This document shows, piece after piece, positions 13,397 to 21,592 of a DNA stretch of 23,510 bases. The position numbers and the translations under genes were made by a program. The notes below the pieces were generated by a model that saw only the letters and a list, made by a program, of their open reading frames with translations, searched no databases and was not told the origin of the DNA. The DNA is from JANNAT01 sp031422555 (GTDB lineage: Bacteria > Pseudomonadota > Alphaproteobacteria > Rhodobacterales > Rhodobacteraceae), in assembly GCA_031422555.1 (NCBI GenBank), contig JANPLZ010000008.1, positions 1 through 23,510 on the forward strand, read 5' to 3'. Position 1 is the first letter of the stretch; every line of letters begins with the position of its first letter.

Positions 13397-14209
13397 ATGA
13401 CGCTTGATTTGGTGGCGCGCGACGGGTTGGTTCTTTTGGGATGCGGCAAGATGGGCACCGCCCTCTTGACCGGATGGTTGGCGGCGGGCGTGCCTGCGGC
13501 GTCAATCTGGGTGATTGAACCAAACCCCACCGCGTGGTTGCAGTCGTGCGGTGTGCATCTGAACGCAGGCATCCCCACCGCCCCCGCCGTGGCGTTGATT
13601 GCGGTCAAGCCGCAGATGATGGGGGCGGCGCTTCCGGCCTTGCAGGCTTTGTGCAATGGTAAGACCCTGTTTGTCTCTATTGCCGCGGGCACCTCTATCG
13701 CCAGCTTTGCGGCGGCCTTTGGGGCGCAAACCCCCATCGTGCGCACCATGCCCAACACGCCCGCGATGGTTGGGCGCGGCATCACCGGTATCTGCGGCAA
13801 TGCGGCGGCGGGCGTGGCGGGGCTGGCCACTGCCCGGGCCCTGATGCTGGCGGTGGGCGAGGTGGTGGAGCTGGACGGTGAACACCAGATTGATGCGGTT
13901 ACCGGCGTATCCGGCTCTGGTCCGGCATATGTGTTTCACTTGATCGAGGCGATGGCGGCGGCGGGGGTGGCGCAGGGTCTGTCCGAACCTGTCGCAATGC
14001 AACTGGCGCGCGCCACTGTTTGCGGCGCGGGCGAGTTGGCCTACCGCGCGTCCGACACCGCTGCACAGTTGCGCAGCAACGTCACTTCGCCTGCGGGCAC
14101 CACGGCGGCGGCTTTGGCGGTGCTGATGGATCCTGACACAGGCTTTGGTCCCTTGCTGGCGCGCGCCGTCAAAGCCGCCGCTGATCGCGGACGCGAGTTG
14201 GGCCAATGA
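13397..14209 (+). CDS. proC: Pyrroline-5-carboxylate reductase
   Basis: The 270-residue length is normal for ProC. It catalyses the last step of proline synthesis, NAD(P)H-dependent reduction of 1-pyrroline-5-carboxylate, in the cytosol. Residues about 11-25 contain the Rossmann GCGKMG nucleotide-binding motif; RTMPNTPAMVGRG (about 116-128) and GVSGSGPAYVFHLIEAM (about 172-188) are family-characteristic, and VTSPAGTTAAALAVL (about 231-245) is the conserved C-terminal substrate region. The ATG at 13397 is preceded by a G-rich ribosome-binding region. It overlaps the tRNA-binding gene by 4 bp (ATGA), so the two are co-transcribed. Nothing in the sequence suggests a defect. Confidence 0.93.
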   Translation: MTLDLVARDGLVLLGCGKMGTALLTGWLAAGVPAASIWVIEPNPTAWLQSCGVHLNAGIPTAPAVALIAVKPQMMGAALPALQALCNGKTLFVSIAAGTSIASFAAAFGAQTPIVRTMPNTPAMVGRGITGICGNAAAGVAGLATARALMLAVGEVVELDGEHQIDAVTGVSGSGPAYVFHLIEAMAAAGVAQGLSEPVAMQLARATVCGAGELAYRASDTAAQLRSNVTSPAGTTAAALAVLMDPDTGFGPLLARAVKAAADRGRELGQ

Positions 14210-14538
14210 TCAGCTACGCCGATTTTGAACAGGTCGATATTCGCGTGGGCATCATCACCCGCGCCGAACCCTACCCCGAAGCGCGCAAGCCCGCGATCAA
14301 GCTGTGGGTCGATTTTGGTGCGGGCATCGGCGAGAAACGGTCCTCAGCGCAACTGACCCGGCATTACACACCCGAGGGCCTTGTTGGCCGCCAGGTATTG
14401 GCCGTGGTCAATTTTCCACCCCGCCAGATTGGCAAGATGCTGTCCGAAGTTCTGGTGCTGGGCCTGCCCGATGCGTCGGGCGAGGTGGTGCTGATCGGGC
14501 CGGGCCACGCCGTGCCTTTGGGCGGAAAGCTGTTTTGA
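14206..14538 (+). CDS. csaA: tRNA-binding domain protein, CsaA/EMAP-type
   Basis: The 110-residue protein is a stand-alone EMAP II-like OB-fold domain: DFEQVDIRVGIITRAEPYPEA at the N-terminus, LWVDFG and SSAQLTRHYTPEGLVG, then VLAVVNFPPRQIG and SEVLVLGLPD. That matches the CsaA (YgjH) group, a small tRNA- or chaperone-like binding protein. It is cytosolic, with no extra domains. It overlaps proC by 4 bp and the dehydrogenase by one base (TGATG), so it sits in a tight three-gene operon; proline synthesis and this protein have no obvious shared function. The symbol is by family resemblance. Confidence 0.85.
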   Translation: MISYADFEQVDIRVGIITRAEPYPEARKPAIKLWVDFGAGIGEKRSSAQLTRHYTPEGLVGRQVLAVVNFPPRQIGKMLSEVLVLGLPDASGEVVLIGPGHAVPLGGKLF

Positions 14539-15488
14539 TGCAGACCCTTCTGATCACCCGCCCGCTGCCGGATACGGTTATTGCCGCCGCAGCATCCCGC
14601 TTTGACACCACTGTGCGCGCCAACACTGCCCCCATGTCGCCGACCGAATTGCGCGCCGCCTTGCAAGATTACGATGCCATCCTGCCAACATTGGGGGATC
14701 TGTTCCGCGCCAATGTCTTTGCCGATGTGCCAAACCCGCGCGCCCGTATTCTTGCGAACTTCGGGGTGGGGTATAACCACATCGACGTTCAGGCGGCCCG
14801 CCGCGTTGGGATTGCAACCACCAACACGCCCGGGGCCGTCACCGATGCCACCGCCGATATCGCGATGACCCTGATCCTGATGACCGCGCGGCGTGCCGGC
14901 GAAGGTGAGCGGTTGGTGCGCGCGGGCCAATGGGCGGGCTGGCACCCGACGCAAATGCTGGGCACCCATGTCACCGGGGCGCAGGTGGCCATCATCGGCA
15001 TGGGCCGCATCGGCAAGGCCATTGCCCGGCGCTGCCATTACGGTTTTGACATGCAGGTGGTCTATCACAGCCGGTCTGCCATCGCTGATGCAGGTTGCCC
15101 GGCGCGGCCGGTCGATCTTGCAACCGCAATGGCCGCCGATTTCGTGGTTATCGCGGTGCCGGGTGGCCCTGCCACGCACCATCTGATCAACCCGCAAACC
15201 TTGGCCCTGATGCGCCCGAACGGCATCTTGATCAATATCGCGCGCGGCGATGTGGTTGACGAGGCTGCCCTGATCGCCGCCTTGCAATCGCGCCAGATCG
15301 CAGGCGCGGGCCTTGATGTTTATGAACATGAACCGGTGGTCCCAAGCGCCTTGCACGCCATGGAAAACGTCACCTTGCTGCCGCATCTGGGTACCGCGGT
15401 GCCACAGGTGCGCACCGCCATGGGCTTGATGGCAGTCACCAATCTGATCGCCCATCTGGATGGCAAGCCTTTGCCAAACGCGGTTTAG
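14538..15488 (+). CDS. D-2-hydroxyacid dehydrogenase (glyoxylate/hydroxypyruvate reductase type)
   Basis: From the ATG at 14538 (316 residues, usual length) the protein has the D-isomer-specific dehydrogenase layout: catalytic domain halves (1-100 and about 285-316) and a Rossmann domain with the GMGRIG motif at 154-159. Catalytic residues appear as Arg236 in NIARGDVVD, Glu263 in LDVYEHEP and His283 in LLPHLGTA. It reduces a 2-oxoacid such as glyoxylate or hydroxypyruvate with NAD(P)H. GRHPR/GyaR-type enzymes are the closest resemblance, but substrate is not decided by sequence. An upstream in-frame ATG-like start at 14304 lies inside the previous gene and is not used. The gene overlaps the tRNA-binding gene by one base. 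Confidence 0.87.
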   Translation: MQTLLITRPLPDTVIAAAASRFDTTVRANTAPMSPTELRAALQDYDAILPTLGDLFRANVFADVPNPRARILANFGVGYNHIDVQAARRVGIATTNTPGAVTDATADIAMTLILMTARRAGEGERLVRAGQWAGWHPTQMLGTHVTGAQVAIIGMGRIGKAIARRCHYGFDMQVVYHSRSAIADAGCPARPVDLATAMAADFVVIAVPGGPATHHLINPQTLALMRPNGILINIARGDVVDEAALIAALQSRQIAGAGLDVYEHEPVVPSALHAMENVTLLPHLGTAVPQVRTAMGLMAVTNLIAHLDGKPLPNAV

Positions 15489-15497
15489 GCAATGCGT

Positions 15498-15517
15498 TTC
15501 ACTTTGGCTCAAATACT
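15498..15517 (+). repeat. Dispersed intergenic motif, copy A
   Basis: This copy of a 20-bp core (TTCAYTTTGGCKMAAATACT) lies just after the dehydrogenase and is followed by TCTGCCGGAGGCA. Two further copies lie at 21437-21456 (opposite strand) and 21593-21612. All three are intergenic and share at least 17 of 20 bases by eye. Confidence 0.65.
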
Positions 15518-15600
15518 TCTGCCGGAGGCAACCGATTTAGCCCTCGGTGCAGCCTCGTCTGCCATGACCTTGCGGCGCAACCGGTCCCAAAGCCGGCCGC

Positions 15601-15617
15601 GGGCCCTCGATGGGCCC
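15601..15617. repeat. GGGCCC hairpin in intergenic region
   Basis: Two GGGCCC hexamers at 15601-15606 and 15612-15617 with a 5-base spacer (TCGAT) form a GC-only stem upstream of the sulfotransferase. There is no T-run after it. Function unknown; it could be a transcript-end hairpin for the upstream operon. Confidence 0.35.
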
Positions 15618-15646
15618 AAGGGCGGCGCTGATGTCGGGGGCCGCCT

Positions 15647-16315
15647 GTGATCATCTCACCCGGGCGCAAATACATCTTTGTGCATATCCCCAAAACCGGG
15701 GGCACGGCGTTGACGCTGGCGCTTGAAGCGCGGGCGATGAAAGATGATATCCTGATCGGCGACACGCCCAAGGCACGTGCCCGCAAAGCCCGGCTGCGCG
15801 GTGCGGCATCGAAGGGGCGGCTGTGGAAACATTCCACCCTCACCGACATTGCGGGTCTTGCCAGCGACGAAGATATCGCCACGTTTTTTACCCTGACGTT
15901 GGTGCGCAACCCGTGGAACCGCGCGGTCAGCTATTTCCACTGGCTGCGGACGCAAAACTTTGCGCATCCAGCGGTTGGGCTGGCGAAAACCCATGATTTC
16001 AGCGGTTTTTTGAACCATCCTCAAACCACAACGTCGCTGCGGCTTTGGCCCTATGCGGCCTATATGCGTGACCGCTTTGGTCAGGATCGCGCCAGCCTTT
16101 ACGCCCGGCTGGAACATCTTGACACCGATCTGGCCCCGTTCGAGGCGCATCTGGGCTTTCGGCTGACGCCGTTGGCGCGCGTTAACCCATCCGCCCGCCC
16201 CCCCGATTGGCGGGGGTTTTATTCCGACACCGATGCAGCCTTGATCGCAGATATCTGCGCCGATGATATCGCCCGGTTTGGCTATGCTTTTGATCCGGCG
16301 GCAGCAAAGGCATAA
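15647..16315 (+). CDS. Sulfotransferase family protein
   Basis: The 222-residue protein probably starts at the GTG at 15647 with the common N-terminus IISPGRKYIFVHIPKTGGTAL, which is the 5'-phosphosulfate-binding loop (residues 13-20) of the PAPS-dependent sulfotransferase family 2. The 3'-phosphate-binding motif LVRNPWNRAVSYFHW is at residues 85-99. It would transfer a sulfate group from PAPS, likely to a surface carbohydrate or lipid, but the acceptor is not indicated. The same start is seen in related alphaproteobacterial proteins by recollection. It is isolated (158 bp from the upstream operon) and converges with the fadJ gene, 25 bp apart. Confidence 0.83.
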   Translation: MIISPGRKYIFVHIPKTGGTALTLALEARAMKDDILIGDTPKARARKARLRGAASKGRLWKHSTLTDIAGLASDEDIATFFTLTLVRNPWNRAVSYFHWLRTQNFAHPAVGLAKTHDFSGFLNHPQTTTSLRLWPYAAYMRDRFGQDRASLYARLEHLDTDLAPFEAHLGFRLTPLARVNPSARPPDWRGFYSDTDAALIADICADDIARFGYAFDPAAAKA

Positions 16316-16340
16316 CCCCCCGCCGCCGCCGACCCCGGTG

Positions 16341-18539
16341 TTACGCGGCCTTGGCCACGCCAAAGCGGCCATAAAACGTCTCGCCCTTGGCTGCCATATC
16401 GCGGAGCAAATCCGGCACCGCAAAGCGTGCGCCATGCGCCGCTGTCAGCCCATCGCAAATCTCGACCGCCCGCGCAGCCCCGATCATGTCCAGCCATGAA
16501 AACGGCCCGCCCGACCATGGCGCAAAGCCCCAGCCCAGGATCGCGCCAACATCGCCTTCGCGGATATCGGTCAGCACGCCGTCTTGCAGCGCGCGCACCG
16601 CCTCCAGAACTTGGGCCATCAGCAACCGGTGCTGCACGGCGGTCAGGTCGGGCTGGTGGTCGGCTGTGGGATAGGCCGCCTCCAGGCCATCCCACAGACC
16701 TTCGCGCTTGCCCGCCGCGTCATAGCTGTAAAACCCGGCATTCGACTTTTTGCCAAGACGTCCCTGATCTGCAAAGGCAAACAGCACCGTATCCACCGCG
16801 CCGTCGGGATAGGCATCGCCCATCGCCAGTTTTGTCGCGCGGGCAATCTTAACCCCCAGATCAATCGAGGTTTCATCAACCAGTTGCAGCGGCCCCAGCG
16901 GCATGCCCACCAGTTTTGCGGCATTTTCAATCAGCGCAGGCTCGACGCCTTCGGCCACCATACGGATGCCTTCGTTGATGTAGGGGATGATGCAGCGGTT
17001 GGCGTAAAAGAACCGCGCGTCATTCACCACAATCGGCGTTTTGCGAATTTGGCGCACAAAATCAAGCGCTTTGGCCACCGCGACATCACCGGTGGCGCGG
17101 CCGCGAATGATTTCGACAAGGTTCATCTTGTCGACGGGCGAAAAGAAATGGATGCCGATAAACTGATCGGCACGCGTGGATGCCTTGGCCAGATCGCTGA
17201 TCGGCAAGGTAGAGGTGTTGGTGGCAAAAATGCACCCCGGCCCAACTGCAGCCTCTACCTTGGCGGTCACCTCGGCCTTTACCTTCATATCCTCGAACAC
17301 CGCCTCGACGATCAAATCACAGCCCGCAAGGGCGGCATAATCGGTGGTGGCGGTGATGCGCGCCAGCACTTCGGCCTTTTTCTCGGGCGTTACTTTGCGC
17401 CGCGCGATGCCTTTGTCCAGCAGCCCTTCGGTATAGGCGCGGCCACGGTCCGCGGCGTCTTGGGCCGCATCAATCAGCACCACCTCAATACCCGCATTGG
17501 CCGACACATAGGCAATGCCTGCCCCCATCATGCCCGCGCCAATGATGCCCACGCGTCTGACGGACTGATCGGCCACGGCAGGGCGGTTTGCGCCTTTGTC
17601 CAGCGCCTCTTTATTGATGAACAGGCTGCGGATCATCGCGGCCGATGACGGGTTCATCAACACCGAGGTAAACCAGCGCGCCTCGATCTTCAGGGCGGTA
17701 TCAAACGGCACCATCGCGCCTTCGTATACCGCCGACAACAACGCCCGCGCTGCCGGATAAACCCCCATGGTTTTGCCCAAAACCATCGCCGATGCGCCAA
17801 CAAAGGTCATAAAGCCTGCGGGCTGATACGGTGTACCGCCGGGCATTTTATAGCCCTTGGCGTCCCATGGTTTCACCAGATCGGCCTCGGTGGCGGTCAA
17901 AACCCATTCCTTGGCGCGGGCCAGCAACTGATCTGGGGCCACAACCTCGTCAATGATCCCGGCAGCTTTGGCCGATTTCGGATCGGACAACTTGCCTTCC
18001 AGCAAGAACGGTGCCGCCATCATCGCGCCCATTTTGCGCACCAGCCGTGTGGTGCCGCCTGCGCCGGGAAAAATGCCGACCATAATTTCGGGCAAGCCGA
18101 TTTTGGCCTTTGGATTGTCCGCCGCAATGATGCGGTGGCAGGCCAGCGGCACTTCCAACCCGATGCCCAAGGCCGTGCCGGGCAGCGCCGCCACAATCGG
18201 CTTGCCGCCCTTCAGCGTCTTGGAGTCCATGCCCGCACGCTCGATCTTGCGCAAAACACCGTGCATGGTCATCACGCCGTCAAACACCGACGCCGCCGGA
18301 TTGTCGCCGCCCTCGGCCTTCATCGCGGCGATCACGTTCAGATCCATGCCGCCGGCAAAATCTTTCTTGCCCGACGTCAGGATAACGCCCTTGACCGCCG
18401 CATCCTCAATCGCGGCCCCGACCAACAGGTTCAACTCGGCGAACCCCGCCAGTGACATCACATTCATGGATTTGCCCGGCACATCCCAAGTGATGGTGGC
18501 CACGCCATCGCCGTCTACGGCATAAGAAAAATCGGTCAT
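16341..18539 (-). CDS. fadJ: 3-hydroxyacyl-CoA dehydrogenase / enoyl-CoA hydratase (FadJ-type)
   Basis: This bifunctional beta-oxidation enzyme has 732 residues from the ATG at 18539, the start supported by an AGAGGA site 6 bases before it. Residues 1-200 are the enoyl-CoA hydratase domain with Glu129 (GIGLEVPLAC) and Glu151 (LPEIMVG), the two catalytic glutamates. Residues 325-500 are the NAD-binding hydroxyacyl-CoA dehydrogenase domain with GAGMMG (334-339) and catalytic His464 (GIHFFSP). Two C-terminal HAD domains follow (about 510-730). It hydrates trans-2-enoyl-CoA and oxidises the 3-hydroxy product for the adjacent thiolase. The start overlaps the stop of the NTF2-like gene by 4 bp. FadB or FadJ cannot be separated here; the symbol is provisional. 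Confidence 0.93.
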   Translation of the reverse strand: MTDFSYAVDGDGVATITWDVPGKSMNVMSLAGFAELNLLVGAAIEDAAVKGVILTSGKKDFAGGMDLNVIAAMKAEGGDNPAASVFDGVMTMHGVLRKIERAGMDSKTLKGGKPIVAALPGTALGIGLEVPLACHRIIAADNPKAKIGLPEIMVGIFPGAGGTTRLVRKMGAMMAAPFLLEGKLSDPKSAKAAGIIDEVVAPDQLLARAKEWVLTATEADLVKPWDAKGYKMPGGTPYQPAGFMTFVGASAMVLGKTMGVYPAARALLSAVYEGAMVPFDTALKIEARWFTSVLMNPSSAAMIRSLFINKEALDKGANRPAVADQSVRRVGIIGAGMMGAGIAYVSANAGIEVVLIDAAQDAADRGRAYTEGLLDKGIARRKVTPEKKAEVLARITATTDYAALAGCDLIVEAVFEDMKVKAEVTAKVEAAVGPGCIFATNTSTLPISDLAKASTRADQFIGIHFFSPVDKMNLVEIIRGRATGDVAVAKALDFVRQIRKTPIVVNDARFFYANRCIIPYINEGIRMVAEGVEPALIENAAKLVGMPLGPLQLVDETSIDLGVKIARATKLAMGDAYPDGAVDTVLFAFADQGRLGKKSNAGFYSYDAAGKREGLWDGLEAAYPTADHQPDLTAVQHRLLMAQVLEAVRALQDGVLTDIREGDVGAILGWGFAPWSGGPFSWLDMIGAARAVEICDGLTAAHGARFAVPDLLRDMAAKGETFYGRFGVAKAA

Positions 18540-19006
18540 TTTTGATCCTCTCGCGGATGCTGAATTTCGGTGCGCGCGTCCGGCAGGACGGCAAGTTTGG
18601 GCATGGAAATCGGCCAGCGGGAATTGGCCAAAGCATTGGTGATTGACGCGGCGCGCCATTGGTTGCCGATCAGGCGCAAGGTGATCGACGACCGGAACGG
18701 GTTGATCACCCGCTGACCGCCCGCCAAAAGATGGGTCATATATTGCCCGGTGATCAGATCAGGGTCCAATTGCGTGGCGGATTCAACCAGCCGGATGTAA
18801 TCGGTAATATGTTGAAGGTGCAGGGTTTCGCGAAAGGCATCAAAGCCTTGGCGCAGCTCTGCCTGGGTTGATACCGTCAGATTTGCAGTCTGGGTGACCA
18901 AATGAAACGGCAAACAGACATGGGCCTCATAGCCGACCCAATCGCCTTGCATCACCGCAACGGAAACCTCGTCCAGATAACATTGCAGCAAGGTTGGGGC
19001 GTCCAT
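18536..19006 (-). CDS. NTF2/SnoaL-like small protein in beta-oxidation cluster
   Basis: The 156-residue protein has the helix-then-curved-sheet pattern of NTF2/SnoaL proteins: an N-terminal helical segment (LLQCYLDEVSVAVMQGDWVGYEAH), then strands such as LPFHLVT, ITGQYMTHLL and SSITLRLIGNQWRAASITNAL. Such folds often bind small molecules or act as isomerases or hydratases, but no catalytic residues can be named. It sits between the cupin gene (38 bp) and fadJ (4-bp overlap), so it is co-transcribed with beta-oxidation enzymes. The role could be accessory to a specific acyl-CoA substrate; that is inference. The identification is moderate. Confidence 0.6.
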   Translation of the reverse strand: MDAPTLLQCYLDEVSVAVMQGDWVGYEAHVCLPFHLVTQTANLTVSTQAELRQGFDAFRETLHLQHITDYIRLVESATQLDPDLITGQYMTHLLAGGQRVINPFRSSITLRLIGNQWRAASITNALANSRWPISMPKLAVLPDARTEIQHPREDQK

Positions 19007-19044
19007 TCAGACCCCCGCTTTCACAGTTTGGCAATTGCGCGCAC

Positions 19045-19515
19045 TCATCGCGGGCCCGTCCAATCTGTGCCGTCCTTATAGGTAAAGCGGGCGAAACCGC
19101 CGGCCAACTCGACCCGCAAGTCAACATCGGAATAGGTGGCAACTTCGGCTTTGGCTTTGGTGCCCACCACCAAAAACCGCGCCTCCGTATCGGTGTGGTT
19201 TATGAAGGTATGGCCATCCGGCACCCCGGCGGGAAAGGCCGCACAGTCACCGACCTGCATCACCACCGGGCCTGCATCCTGTACCATCGTGCAGGTGCCA
19301 GCGGTGATCATCACAAACTCGTCTTCCTGCAGATGCCAGTGCCGCAACGACGATTTTGCGCCGGGGGCAAGGATGACGATATTGACGCCAAACTGCGTCA
19401 GCCCCCCGGCTTCGCCCAGCCGAAGCGAAGTTCTGCCCGCCACCTCGGCATCATAGGGCGGCAGATAGATCGTGCCGGATTTGACCGGCACTTGCGCCAG
19501 ATCAAGCTTTGGCAT
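19045..19515 (-). CDS. Cupin domain protein
   Basis: From the ATG at 19515 (156 residues) the protein has the double-stranded beta-helix cupin signature: LAPGAKSSLRHWHLQEDEFVMITAG (His-x-His near residues 58-60 and a Glu after) and PVVMQVGDCAAFPAGVPDGHTFINH (the second motif with His). The His-His-Glu-His set suggests a metal ion. It overlaps the thiolase stop by one base (TGATG) and precedes the NTF2-like gene by 38 bp, so it is part of the beta-oxidation operon. Cupins act as metal-dependent oxygenases, isomerases or binding proteins; the substrate is not shown. It has no signal peptide. Confidence 0.8.
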   Translation of the reverse strand: MPKLDLAQVPVKSGTIYLPPYDAEVAGRTSLRLGEAGGLTQFGVNIVILAPGAKSSLRHWHLQEDEFVMITAGTCTMVQDAGPVVMQVGDCAAFPAGVPDGHTFINHTDTEARFLVVGTKAKAEVATYSDVDLRVELAGGFARFTYKDGTDWTGPR

Positions 19516-20726
19516 CACACGCGCTCGATGATCGTGGCAGCGCCCATGCCGCTGGCGATGCACAAGGTGGCCAGGCCCACGGATTTGCCGCTGCGCTCCA
19601 ATTCATCCAACAACGTACCGATGATGATGGCACCGGTTGCGCCCAACGGATGGCCCATGGCAATCGAGCCGCCGTTGACGTTCACCCGTGCGGGATCAAC
19701 GTTGAAGGCCTGTTGAAACCGCAAAACCACGGCAGCAAAGGCCTCGTTCACCTCGAACAGATCGATATCGCCGATGGTCATCCCCGCATCGCGCAGAATT
19801 TTTTCGGTCACTGGCACCGGGCCTGTCAACATGATGGTGGGATCGGTGCCGATTTTTGCAGTTGCGCGGATGCGGGCGCGCGGCGTCAAACCGTGGGCCA
19901 CGCCAAATTCAGCATTGCCAATCAGCACTGCCGCCGCGCCATCGACGATGCCGCTTGAATTGCCGGCATGGTGGATATGGTTGATCCGTTCAAGATGGGG
20001 GTATTTCATCAACGCGATCTTATCAAAGCCGGGCATCACTTCGCCCATGTCCTTGAACGCCGCCTTCAGGGATCCCAAAGCCTGCATATCTGTGCCCGGA
20101 CGCATGTATTCGTCATGCGCCAGCATCGGCAGACCGTTTTGATCCTTGATGGTGATGACCGACCGCGCAAAGCGGTTGTCTTTCCACGCCGCCGCCGCGC
20201 GGGCCTGACTTTCCATCGCCAAAGCATCGGCCATGTCGCGGGTAAAGCCGTATTCGGTGGCGATGATATCGGCCGAAATGCCTTGTGGGACGAAATAAGT
20301 CTTCATCGCCAGACTGGGATCAACCGCAATCGCCGCACCGTCGCTGCCCATCGCGACGCGGCCCATCATTTCAACGCCGCCGGCGATATAGGCGCTGCCC
20401 GCACCGCCCTTGATCTGATTGGCCGCGATATTCACGGCCTCCATGCCACTGGCACAAAAGCGGTTGATGGCCAGACCGGGGATGGCCTGATCCAGATCGG
20501 ACGCCAGCACTGCCGACCGCGCGAGGCAGCCGCCTTGCTCGCCCACTTGGGTCACATTGCCCCAGATCACGTCTTCAACGGCATGCCCCGAAAGCCCGTT
20601 GCGATCCTTGACCGCATTCAGGATTTTGGCCGACAGCGCCACGGCGGTCAATTCATGCAAGGCCCCATCCGGGCGCCCCTTGCCGCGCGGCGAGCGGACG
20701 GTGTCATAGATAAAAGCGTCGGTCAT
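19515..20726 (-). CDS. fadA: Acetyl-CoA C-acyltransferase (thiolase)
   Basis: The 403-residue protein is a full-length thiolase. Cys91 in NRFCASGMEAV is the nucleophile, NEAFAAV is the family motif, His359 lies in AMGHPLGATGA, and Cys389 in TLCIASGMGAA is the second active-site cysteine. It cleaves 3-ketoacyl-CoA with CoA to give acetyl-CoA in the last step of beta-oxidation. The start at 20726 is set by an AAGGAG site (20733-20738) with 6-base spacing; this site overlaps the stop of the GST gene. The gene lies 10 bp after the GST and overlaps the cupin gene by one base, supporting co-translation. FadA is the closest family, so the symbol is provisional. Confidence 0.93.
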   Translation of the reverse strand: MTDAFIYDTVRSPRGKGRPDGALHELTAVALSAKILNAVKDRNGLSGHAVEDVIWGNVTQVGEQGGCLARSAVLASDLDQAIPGLAINRFCASGMEAVNIAANQIKGGAGSAYIAGGVEMMGRVAMGSDGAAIAVDPSLAMKTYFVPQGISADIIATEYGFTRDMADALAMESQARAAAAWKDNRFARSVITIKDQNGLPMLAHDEYMRPGTDMQALGSLKAAFKDMGEVMPGFDKIALMKYPHLERINHIHHAGNSSGIVDGAAAVLIGNAEFGVAHGLTPRARIRATAKIGTDPTIMLTGPVPVTEKILRDAGMTIGDIDLFEVNEAFAAVVLRFQQAFNVDPARVNVNGGSIAMGHPLGATGAIIIGTLLDELERSGKSVGLATLCIASGMGAATIIERV

Positions 20727-20732
20727 GGTGAT

Positions 20733-20738
20733 CTCCTT
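20733..20738 (-). promoter_or_regulatory. Ribosome-binding site of the thiolase gene
   Basis: AAGGAG on the minus strand, 6 bases before the thiolase ATG (20726) and overlapping the TAA stop of the GST gene. It indicates translational coupling of the two genes. Confidence 0.75.
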
Positions 20739-21372
20739 ACGCCCGGTCGGCAGGGTTGCCGGGCATCATGTCATAGGGGGCTTTCCAGCCGGGAAGGGCG
20801 GCAATGCGGTCTAACCAGCGGTCGATATGGGGCCAGTCGCTGCGCTCAAAGCCAAAGGGTTCGGGGTAGTACAGATAGCCGCAGCACGACAGATCGGCGA
20901 TGGTCACGGCCGCACCCGCCACCCATGTCTGAGCCGCCAGATGAGTGTTCAAAACCGTGTAGGCCGCCTTCAGTCTGCCTTGCTGGTAGGAGATCACCCC
21001 GGCGGGGCGTTTGTCTTCGGCAAGGAAATTCAGGATGAACCGCGTCGATCCGATCATGCCGGACAAGCGGTGATTGTCCCAAAACAACCAGCGCAGAACT
21101 TCGCGGCGCTCGGCTGCCGACCGCCCGCCCAGCTTGCCGGATTTGGAACTGATATAGTCAAGGATCACGCCCGACTGGGTCAGCGTGGTTTCACCATCGA
21201 CCAGCACCGGCACTTCGCCCATGGCGTTGATCGCGCGAAACGCAGGGGTGCGGGCCTCGCCATTGAAGAAATCAACAAACACCGGCTCCCACTCCATATT
21301 GGCCAGGGTCAATGCCAAGGCGGCCTTGTAGGCATTGCCGGATTCGCCAAAGCAGTACAGTTTCGCGGTCAT
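20737..21372 (-). CDS. Glutathione S-transferase family protein
   Basis: From the ATG at 21372 (211 residues, normal for cytosolic GSTs) the protein has an N-terminal thioredoxin-like domain (about 1-80) with KLYCFGESGNAYK, GEVPVLVDGETTLTQSGVILDYIS (about 59-82), and a helical C-terminal domain with VTIADLSCCGYLYYP. The GEVPVLVDG and the SGVILDYI patterns are the glutathione-binding signature. It conjugates or binds glutathione in the cytosol. It lies in a beta-oxidation cluster, 10 bp before the thiolase, so a link to acyl-CoA or detoxification chemistry is likely but not shown. The start choice rests on GGGAAGAC upstream; earlier in-frame residues (to 21492) cover a GC-rich hairpin and are unlikely to be coding. 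Confidence 0.88.
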   Translation of the reverse strand: MTAKLYCFGESGNAYKAALALTLANMEWEPVFVDFFNGEARTPAFRAINAMGEVPVLVDGETTLTQSGVILDYISSKSGKLGGRSAAERREVLRWLFWDNHRLSGMIGSTRFILNFLAEDKRPAGVISYQQGRLKAAYTVLNTHLAAQTWVAGAAVTIADLSCCGYLYYPEPFGFERSDWPHIDRWLDRIAALPGWKAPYDMMPGNPADRA

Positions 21373-21407
21373 GTCTTCCCTTTCCATACCGGACTTTGCG
21401 CCAAACC

Positions 21408-21427
21408 CCGGGGGACCAGCCCCCCGG
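21408..21427. repeat. CCGGGGG/CCCCCGG hairpin upstream of the GST gene
   Basis: CCGGGGG (21408-21414) pairs perfectly with CCCCCGG (21421-21427) around a 6-base loop. It lies 36 bases before the GST start on the minus strand, beside motif copy C, and would fold in the 5' leader of the transcript or end a transcript reading the other way. Confidence 0.4.
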
Positions 21428-21436
21428 ACCCCCCGG

Positions 21437-21456
21437 AGTATTTTCGCCAAAATGAA
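21437..21456 (-). repeat. Dispersed intergenic motif, copy C
   Basis: On the minus strand this reads TTCATTTTGGCGAAAATACT, matching the core seen at 15498-15517 and 21593-21612. Unlike the other two, it is followed by a run of C/G (CCGGGGGG). It sits in the non-coding region before the GST gene. Confidence 0.6.
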
Positions 21457-21514
21457 AAACGGTTTGTTAACCATTCTTCGGTAGACCGTCATCGCGGTAC
21501 AGGCTGGAGAGCCG

Positions 21515-21547
21515 ATGACCGCCCGAAGTGAAACCCTGTCCTCTTAA
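21515..21547 (+). other. Short ORF in intergenic region, possible leader or gene remnant
   Basis: A 10-codon ORF (MTARSETLSS, ending TAA) begins after a GGAG site and about 48 bases after a TTAACCATT string. It is too short to be a normal protein and has no attached gene. It may be a leader peptide or the leftover 5' end of a deleted gene. Very tentative. Confidence 0.2.
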
Positions 21548-21592
21548 GTCGGATAGCCAAGCCGTGATAGAGGGCAGGGTGGACCTGTCCCG

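Noticed and set aside
14304..14537. N-terminal extension of the D-2-hydroxyacid dehydrogenase
   Set aside because: It would lie entirely within the tRNA-binding gene; the ATG at 14538 gives normal length and a one-base overlap.
14364..15512. Antisense ORF (382 residues) across the dehydrogenase
   Set aside because: It is the antisense shadow of a full-length enzyme with clear catalytic residues and has no recognisable domain.
16584..17648. Plus-strand ORF (354 residues) inside the FadJ-type gene
   Set aside because: The minus-strand frame has all expected catalytic motifs; the plus-strand frame has none.
21373..21492. N-terminal extension of the GST
   Set aside because: It runs through a perfect hairpin and an intergenic repeat; the ATG at 21372 has a ribosome-binding site and gives normal GST length.
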